From: Armatimonadota bacterium
GTDB lineage: Bacteria; Armatimonadota; Fimbriimonadia; Fimbriimonadales; Fimbriimonadaceae
Assembly (NCBI GenBank): GCA_018268395.1
Contig: JAFDWQ010000001.1
Span: 896,644 to 960,643 of the forward strand
Direction: 5' to 3'
Length of the DNA: 64,000 bases
Shown: one piece after another, positions 60,089-64,000 of the stretch
How the letters are laid out: each line of letters begins with the position of its first letter
Numbering within the stretch: position 1 is the stretch's first letter
The notes under the pieces: model-generated
Seen by the model: the letters and a program-made list of their open reading frames with translations, nothing else
Database searches by the model: none
What the model was told of the DNA's origin: nothing
Program-made: the position numbers and the translations under genes

Positions 60089-60385
60089 TCAGTGCCGACC
60101 GTGCTCGAGCGGCCATCGTTCGCATTCGACGAGGACAGGCGGCGGAACGCCCTTGACGGGAGCCGGAACGTCCGGGCCGTTGGGATCTTGCCCCCAACCC
60201 CGCTCGGCCTCGAGCCATAGCCAACGTGCCCGCAACGTCGACGCCACCCCGAACCTCTCGTCCACGAACGTGAACGCCCTGTCCCGGTAGATCCGACCGA
60301 CGACGAAGAACAGGTCCAGCATGGGGACAAGCCCGAGGGCCTGACGAAGATCGTCCATTTCCGCGAGGTACTCCTGACGGGTCAC
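60089..60385 (-). CDS. small conserved protein of unknown function
   Basis: 98 residues, mostly helical, with aromatic and charged stretches (LRQALGLVPMLDLFFVVGRI, ERFGVASTLRARWLWLEAER) and a Pro-rich C terminus. No family is recognised. GTG at 60385 is chosen because TATCCT (60397-60392) is exactly 6 bases upstream; an ATG at 60406 would precede the hexamer. It lies between the ABC fusion gene and divergent priA. Confidence 0.55.
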   Translation of the reverse strand: MTRQEYLAEMDDLRQALGLVPMLDLFFVVGRIYRDRAFTFVDERFGVASTLRARWLWLEAERGWGQDPNGPDVPAPVKGVPPPVLVECERWPLEHGRH

Positions 60386-60397
60386 CCGCCCAGGATA
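60386..60397 (-). promoter_or_regulatory. -10 hexamer placed for a leaderless mRNA
   Basis: TATCCT on the minus strand (60397-60392), 6 bases, then GTG at 60385. Confidence 0.5.
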
Positions 60398-60427
60398 CTG
60401 TGCCATTCTCTGGGGATCGACACGTTC

Positions 60428-62830
60428 TTGGTCGCCGACGTCGGGCTCGACGCGAAGAGCGCCGGATCGCAAGCCGTCTACACCTATTTGGCGGGCCAGT
60501 CGCCTGTCCCCGTGCCCGGCGAAGCGTACTTCGTTCCGCTCGGTCCCCGGCGCGCCATCGGCTACGTGCTCGCCGTCCGCGAAGCCGATGAACGATCGCT
60601 CGGGTTCGCACCGTCCCGCCTGAGGCCGTTAGGAGCGCGTGTCGAGGGCCTGGCCTTGCCGTCCCAGACCCTCGACCTTGTCCGGGAAGTCGCCCGGCAG
60701 ACCTTGAGCCCGATGTCCGTCGCCTTGACGGTCGCCGTGCCTCCTTCGGTGCGGGAAAGGCTGGTGACGACGTGGCGGGCGGTCGACCCGCGCCCGACAT
60801 GCGACGAACCCTTGACCACCGCCCAACAGGAAGCTTTGCGCGTCCTCAAGGACCACGGTGGACTCACGGACAGCAAAGCCGCCCCTCTGGCCGACGGGGC
60901 GAAGAGTTCGTTGCGGGCCCTGGAGCGCCGGGGTCTCGCCGTCCAGTCCGTCGAATTAAGCCGGCGACGGGAAGACAACCGGCTCACCGGGCATTTCCGG
61001 TTGACGGCAGACCAGGCCAAAGTCGAAACGTTCCTGACCGGTCCGGGCAAAAGACGCCCCGCACAGACGGTCACCCTGATGAGGCTCCAAGGGTCTGAGT
61101 CCGCGAGTTTCAGCGTGCAAGAGATCAAGAGCTTGGGCGGAGTCACCGACCAGACGATCAAAGCTCTGGTCCAAGCCGGTCTGCTCGAAGAAGAGTCCGG
61201 ATCCCCGTCCGGCCTCAAGGCCCCACCACGACCGAACGACCACCAGCAGGCCGCCATCGATGCGATCGGGCGACCGCTCCGCGAAGGACGCCACGAGGAG
61301 TTCCTGCTCTTCGGCGTGACCGGCTCGGGAAAGACCGAGGTCTACCTCCGTTGCGCCGCCGAGGCCCTCAAGCGCGGCAGGCAAGTGCTGTACCTTGTCC
61401 CCGAGATCGCCCTCACCGCCCAAGTCATCGCCCAACTCCGCGAGCGGTTCGGCGACCAGGTCGCCGTCGTCCACTCGAACATGACCCCCGCCGAGCGCCT
61501 CGACAGTTGGCTCAAGGTGAAGAACGGCGAGTGCCCGGTCGTGCTCGGGCCCCGGTCCGCCGTCTTCGCCCCGCTCACCAACGTCGGACTGATCGTGGTC
61601 GACGAGGAACACGAGTCGAGCTACAAACAGGAGAACGCCCCCCGCTACCAGACCAAAGCGCTCGCGTCGTACCTGGGCCGACTCTCGGGCTGCCCGGTCG
61701 TCTACGGGTCGGCCACGCCGAGCATCGAGTCGTTCTTCGCGGCCGAGCGGGGCGACACGACCCTGTTGCGCCTCCCTTCCCGGGCCGCCGAGGCCGTCCT
61801 CCCCACCGTCGAGGTGGTCGATCTGGCCCAGCTCTACCGCGAAAGAAGGCCGTCCGTGCTGTCGCCGCAACTCGACGACAAAGTCCGCGAAGCCTTGGCT
61901 CGCCAGGAACAAGCGATCCTCTTCTTGAACCGCCGCGCCTACTCGCCGTTCCTCATCTGCAGGGATTGCGGCCACCGGTTCATGTGCCCCCACTGTGCGG
62001 TCTCCCTGGCCTTCCACCGCCGCGACCGCAAGATGCGCTGCCACCAGTGCGGACACCAGGAGGACGTGACCGAGACGTGCCCCGAGTGCGGCGGAACACG
62101 GGTCGCGCCGTTCGGGACAGGGACCGAAAAGGTCGAAGAGACGGTCCAGGCCCTGTTCCCCGACGCCAAGGTCAGCCGTCTCGACCGGGACGTCGCCCGC
62201 AAGAAGGGCGCGCTCGAAGAGACCATCGCCGCCTTCCGGAGCCGGACGAACGACATCCTCGTCGGGACGCAGATGGTGGCCAAAGGGCTCGACTTCCCCA
62301 ACGTCACGGTCGTAGGGGTCGTCGCCGCGGACGTGTCGCTGAACGTTCCCGACTTCCGCGCGGGCGAGCGCACCTTCCAACTCCTGTCCCAGGTCGCGGG
62401 GCGGGCGGGCCGAGGGACGTCGCCGGGGACGGTCGTCATCCAGACCTTGAGCCCGACCAACGAGGCCGTGCTCTGCGCGCGCGACCACGAATACGAAGGC
62501 TTCTACCGGAGCGAACTCGAGCAACGGCGCGAAGCCGGCTATCCGCCGTTCAAGCGGCTCGTCAACGTGCTCGTGACGGGCGAGAACCGCCAGGACGTCG
62601 TCGGGCTCGCGGCCGTCGCGGGACAACGCCTCCGCCTTGCGCTGGCAGGAGTGGAGGTGCTCGGGCCGGTCGACTGCCCGATCGAGCGGCTCCAGAACCT
62701 CTGGCGCCGCCACATCCTCGTCAAGATGGAACCCGGCTCCGACCCCGGCCCGGTCCGTGACGCGCTGGAAGGGCTGAAAGCGTCGAAGGCGCGGCTGGTG
62801 ATCGACGTCGACCCGGCGTCGTTGGTGTGA
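60428..62830 (+). CDS. priA: primosomal helicase PriA
   Basis: 800-residue 3'-5' helicase that restarts collapsed replication forks. An N-terminal DNA-binding domain (about 1-105) precedes the ATPase core with Walker A GVTGSGKTEVYL, the DEEH box IVVDEEHESSYKQ, SATPSIESF, and motifs V and VI (VGTQMVAKGLDFPNVTVVGV and QVAGRAGRG). The zinc-binding Cys clusters are CRDCGHRFMCPHC and CHQCGHQ with CPEC, seven residues of which are visible. The start is TTG at 60428; it has no strong promoter signal, and CTG codons upstream are alternatives. Confidence 0.95.
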   Translation: MVADVGLDAKSAGSQAVYTYLAGQSPVPVPGEAYFVPLGPRRAIGYVLAVREADERSLGFAPSRLRPLGARVEGLALPSQTLDLVREVARQTLSPMSVALTVAVPPSVRERLVTTWRAVDPRPTCDEPLTTAQQEALRVLKDHGGLTDSKAAPLADGAKSSLRALERRGLAVQSVELSRRREDNRLTGHFRLTADQAKVETFLTGPGKRRPAQTVTLMRLQGSESASFSVQEIKSLGGVTDQTIKALVQAGLLEEESGSPSGLKAPPRPNDHQQAAIDAIGRPLREGRHEEFLLFGVTGSGKTEVYLRCAAEALKRGRQVLYLVPEIALTAQVIAQLRERFGDQVAVVHSNMTPAERLDSWLKVKNGECPVVLGPRSAVFAPLTNVGLIVVDEEHESSYKQENAPRYQTKALASYLGRLSGCPVVYGSATPSIESFFAAERGDTTLLRLPSRAAEAVLPTVEVVDLAQLYRERRPSVLSPQLDDKVREALARQEQAILFLNRRAYSPFLICRDCGHRFMCPHCAVSLAFHRRDRKMRCHQCGHQEDVTETCPECGGTRVAPFGTGTEKVEETVQALFPDAKVSRLDRDVARKKGALEETIAAFRSRTNDILVGTQMVAKGLDFPNVTVVGVVAADVSLNVPDFRAGERTFQLLSQVAGRAGRGTSPGTVVIQTLSPTNEAVLCARDHEYEGFYRSELEQRREAGYPPFKRLVNVLVTGENRQDVVGLAAVAGQRLRLALAGVEVLGPVDCPIERLQNLWRRHILVKMEPGSDPGPVRDALEGLKASKARLVIDVDPASLV

Positions 62831-62844
62831 ACCTCGGCCTCTCG

Positions 62845-62915
62845 CCCCCTCCGTCCCGCCGGAGCGGTCCACCTCCCCCGAGTGCGGCACGGACCATCCG
62901 CGTTCAGGGGAGGAC
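62845..62915 (+). repeat. repeat unit A with conserved-loop hairpin
   Basis: The outer stem CCTCCCC (62872-62878) pairs with GGGGAGG (62907-62913). The inner stem GCGG (62884-62887) pairs with CCGC (62898-62901), loop CACGGACCAT. Its first 37 bases match unit C in inverted orientation exactly. Confidence 0.85.
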
Positions 62916-62941
62916 CTTCTTCGCTTCTCTGACGAGAAGGT
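62914..62941. repeat. small inverted repeat between repeat units
   Basis: ACCTTCT (62914-62920) and AGAAGGT (62935-62941) are perfectly complementary across 14 bases, with an alternative inner CTTCTC/GAGAAG pairing. It could be a terminator for priA, but there is no T tract. Confidence 0.4.
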
Positions 62942-62990
62942 CGCCGTGAGAAGCCGATCAGACTCCGCGCCATCGCCTGACCCGCTCCGA

Positions 62991-63069
62991 CCCCCTCCGT
63001 CTGCGGGCACGGACATCCCGCAGCCACCTCCCCCGAGTGCGGCACGGACCATCCGCGATCAGGGGAGGA
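62991..63069 (+). repeat. repeat unit B with two conserved-loop hairpins
   Basis: It has the same orientation as unit A. Hairpin B2: CTGCGGG (63001-63007) with CCCGCAG (63017-63023), loop CACGGACAT. Hairpin B1: outer CCTCCCC (63027-63033) with GGGGAGG (63062-63068), inner GCGG (63039-63042) with CCGC (63053-63056), loop CACGGACCAT. Confidence 0.85.
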
Positions 63070-63084
63070 TCTCACGCCCACGAG

Positions 63085-63156
63085 GTCCTCCCCTGATTCC
63101 GCGATGATCGTGCGCGGCATCGGGGGAGGTGGACCGCTCCGGCGGGACGGAGGGGG
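63085..63156 (-). repeat. repeat unit C, inverted relative to A and B
   Basis: The outer stem CCTCCCC (63087-63093) pairs with GGGGAGG (63123-63129). The inner stem is CCGCG (63099-63103) with CGCGG (63113-63117), loop ATGATCGTG. The inner stem bases differ from A and B but still pair. It ends 11 bases before the DUF559 start. Confidence 0.85.
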
Positions 63157-63167
63157 TAAACAGCCGC

Positions 63168-63593
63168 ATGCCGAAACCCCGCGTGCGGTCGGCGAAGACG
63201 GTCGGGAAAGGCCGGCGGCTCCGCGCCGACATGAGCCTGCCCGAGGTCTTGCTCTGGCAGGAGCTCCAAAAGAAGCAGTGGGGCCGCAAGTTTCGGAGGC
63301 AGCACCGCCACGACCCCTACGTCCTCGATTTCTTCTGCGCCGAGGTCGGGCTCGACGTCGAGATCGACAGCGCCTGGCACGACGGCCGCGCGGCGCAAGA
63401 CGAGGCGCGGGACGAGCACCTCCTGTCGCTCGGCCTGTGCGTGCTGCGGATCCCGGCGGAAGACGTCCTCGACAGCCCGGAAGCCTGCGCGTCCTGGATC
63501 GCCGACGCCTGCGACGAAGTCTCCACGTGGCGGGCGCTCGGCAGACCGGCCGGCTTCAGGTCGGAACAACGCGTGAGACGTCCGTCTCGTTGA
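63168..63593 (+). CDS. DUF559 (Vsr-like) endonuclease-domain protein
   Basis: 141 residues of the DUF559 family, a PD-(D/E)XK-type fold related to the very-short-patch repair endonuclease. The family order is visible: RLRADMSLPEVLLWQELQKK, WGRKFRRQHRHDPYVLDFFC, and EVGLDVEIDSAWHDGRAAQD, with the Asp of VLDF and Glu/Asp of VEID as likely metal ligands, then LLSLGLCVLRIPAEDVL. It has an Arg-rich start and a C-terminal basic tail. ATG at 63168 is chosen because it follows GTAAAC by 6 bases and lies outside repeat unit C; an upstream in-frame start would be inside the repeat. The role is unknown; it may act on the flanking hairpins. Confidence 0.8.
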   Translation: MPKPRVRSAKTVGKGRRLRADMSLPEVLLWQELQKKQWGRKFRRQHRHDPYVLDFFCAEVGLDVEIDSAWHDGRAAQDEARDEHLLSLGLCVLRIPAEDVLDSPEACASWIADACDEVSTWRALGRPAGFRSEQRVRRPSR

Positions 63594-63606
63594 CCCGCCC
63601 GCGCCT

Positions 63607-63795
63607 CAAACCTGCAAGACTGCGTGTACTGTCTACATGATCGCGTGTCAATGCTGCAGGACCGCGTGTCAACCCTGCAAGACCGCGTGTCAAGCGAGCA
63701 AGATTGTGTGTCAATCCTGCAAGACCGCGTGTCAACGCTGCATGACCGCGTGTCAAGCGAGCAAGATTGTGTGTCAATCCTACATGTCCGTGTGT
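63607..63795. repeat. nine-copy 21-bp tandem repeat array
   Basis: Nine adjoining 21-base units with no gaps. The typical unit begins CAAN(C/G)CTGCA and ends GACCGCGTGT; units 5 and 8 are identical, and units 4-6 and 7-9 form a higher-order 63-base repeat. Read on the minus strand each unit has TTGACA. The length is seven codons, so reading frames stay open on both strands. Confidence 0.85.
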
Positions 63796-63834
63796 CCGGT
63801 CACAGGACGGAGGCTCCTGCAGACCTGACACACG
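63789..63834. repeat. long imperfect stem-loop after the tandem array
   Basis: CGTGTGTC (63789-63796) pairs with GACACACG (63827-63834), then GGTC with GACC and AGGA with TCCT around the loop CGGAGGC; 16 Watson-Crick pairs in three blocks separated by small bulges. Confidence 0.65.
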
Positions 63835-63836
63835 CT

Positions 63837-63874
63837 CCTGTCGACTTGACACGGAACCTTGTCAAAAGGACAGG
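63837..63874. repeat. inverted repeat with TTGACA/TGTCAA core
   Basis: CCTGTC (63837-63842) and GACAGG (63869-63874), and inside them TTGACA (63846-63851) and TGTCAA (63860-63865), are both perfect inverted pairs. Confidence 0.6.
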
Positions 63875-64000
63875 AAGAACCGTACGTCGGACATGTCCCC
63901 TGTCAAGGCCGACGACCGGCCTTGTGCCCTTGACGACCGCACAAGCAGGATCGACACGCCCGTTAGACGGATGGACGAACACGGGGTGCAACCGGTCTTG
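63875..64000. other. non-coding right edge with small inverted repeats
   Basis: No gene is supported. CAAGGCC (63904-63910) and GGCCTTG (63918-63924) form a 7-bp hairpin, GGACATGTCC (63889-63898) is a perfect palindrome, and TGACG/TGTCA motifs recur. The window ends here. Confidence 0.5.

Noticed and set aside
60956-63052. 698-codon minus-strand frame over priA
   Set aside because: It mirrors priA and the repeats and shows no domain; a codon-phase by-product of high GC.
63607-63795. CRISPR array
   Set aside because: Units abut with no spacers and no cas gene is present.
63556-63852. 98-codon minus-strand frame with LTRG heptads
   Set aside because: It is open because the 21-bp repeat is a multiple of three; it overlaps the DUF559 end and lacks a start signal.

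Overview
The window is high-GC bacterial chromosome with densely packed genes on both strands, many GTG and TTG starts and frequent 1-20 bp gene overlaps. Lipid A synthesis (lpxA next to fabZ), a protein ending in a beta-barrel-like C-terminal Phe, two PEP-CTERM proteins and a SpoIIM-family protein together suggest a diderm from a deep lineage. Armatimonadota, perhaps class Fimbriimonadia, is my best guess; this is inference from gene content, since no rRNA is present. Apart from one tRNA-Lys(UUU) all identified genes are protein coding. There is no prophage, transposase or CRISPR array.

Layout. 1-12 kb: truncated pfkA, a degenerate Doc-like protein, a CPBP-type membrane protease, two PEP-CTERM proteins, a lone sdhA, gpsA, folK, two type II secretion F-domain proteins and a J-domain membrane protein. 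12-20 kb: metG, a GH109-type enzyme, tRNA-Lys, purM, a GH2-like glycosidase, a phosphoesterase, secG. 20-30 kb: an FAD oxidoreductase, a tricorn-type protease, tmk, glcD-glcE and an acyl-CoA dehydrogenase homologue. 30-43 kb: acyltransferase, a NanE-ROK fusion with an FAD oxidoreductase, UDG family 4, HIT, lpxA, fabZ, DedA, a sigma-70 factor, SpoIIM, asnS, an M48 protease and PhzF. 43-48 kb: one minus-strand chemosensory operon (cheC, cheD, HDOD, cheB, cheR, cheY, cheX) with no cheA, cheW or receptor. 48-57 kb: a BCCP-like gene, a pilin-like gene, accC, nusB, rarA, yebC, a rhomboid protease, a DUF374 acyltransferase, recX, recA. 57-63 kb: a solute-binding protein fused to an ABC permease, and priA. 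62.8-64 kb: a repeat-rich accessory end with a DUF559 endonuclease gene.

Three signals stand out. First, a TANNNT or CATAAT hexamer lies 5-7 bases before the start codon of thirteen genes, so transcription would begin at or next to the start codon; this points to widespread leaderless mRNAs. Genes inside operons, and recA, instead carry Shine-Dalgarno sequences. Second, a family of hairpins with an almost invariant loop (ATG-GTCC-GTG type) but different, still complementary stems occurs three times beside the DUF559 gene, once as an extra hairpin there, and once 31 kb away between the nanE-ROK fusion and its downstream gene. It looks like a dispersed structured repeat that may depend on DUF559. 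Third, the BCCP-like protein encoded two genes before accC has Gly where the biotinylated Lys should be.

Other oddities are a nine-copy 21-bp tandem array at the right edge followed by stem-loops, the binding-protein-permease fusion, and the PEP-CTERM pair carrying Cys and Gln motifs like those of thioester domains.
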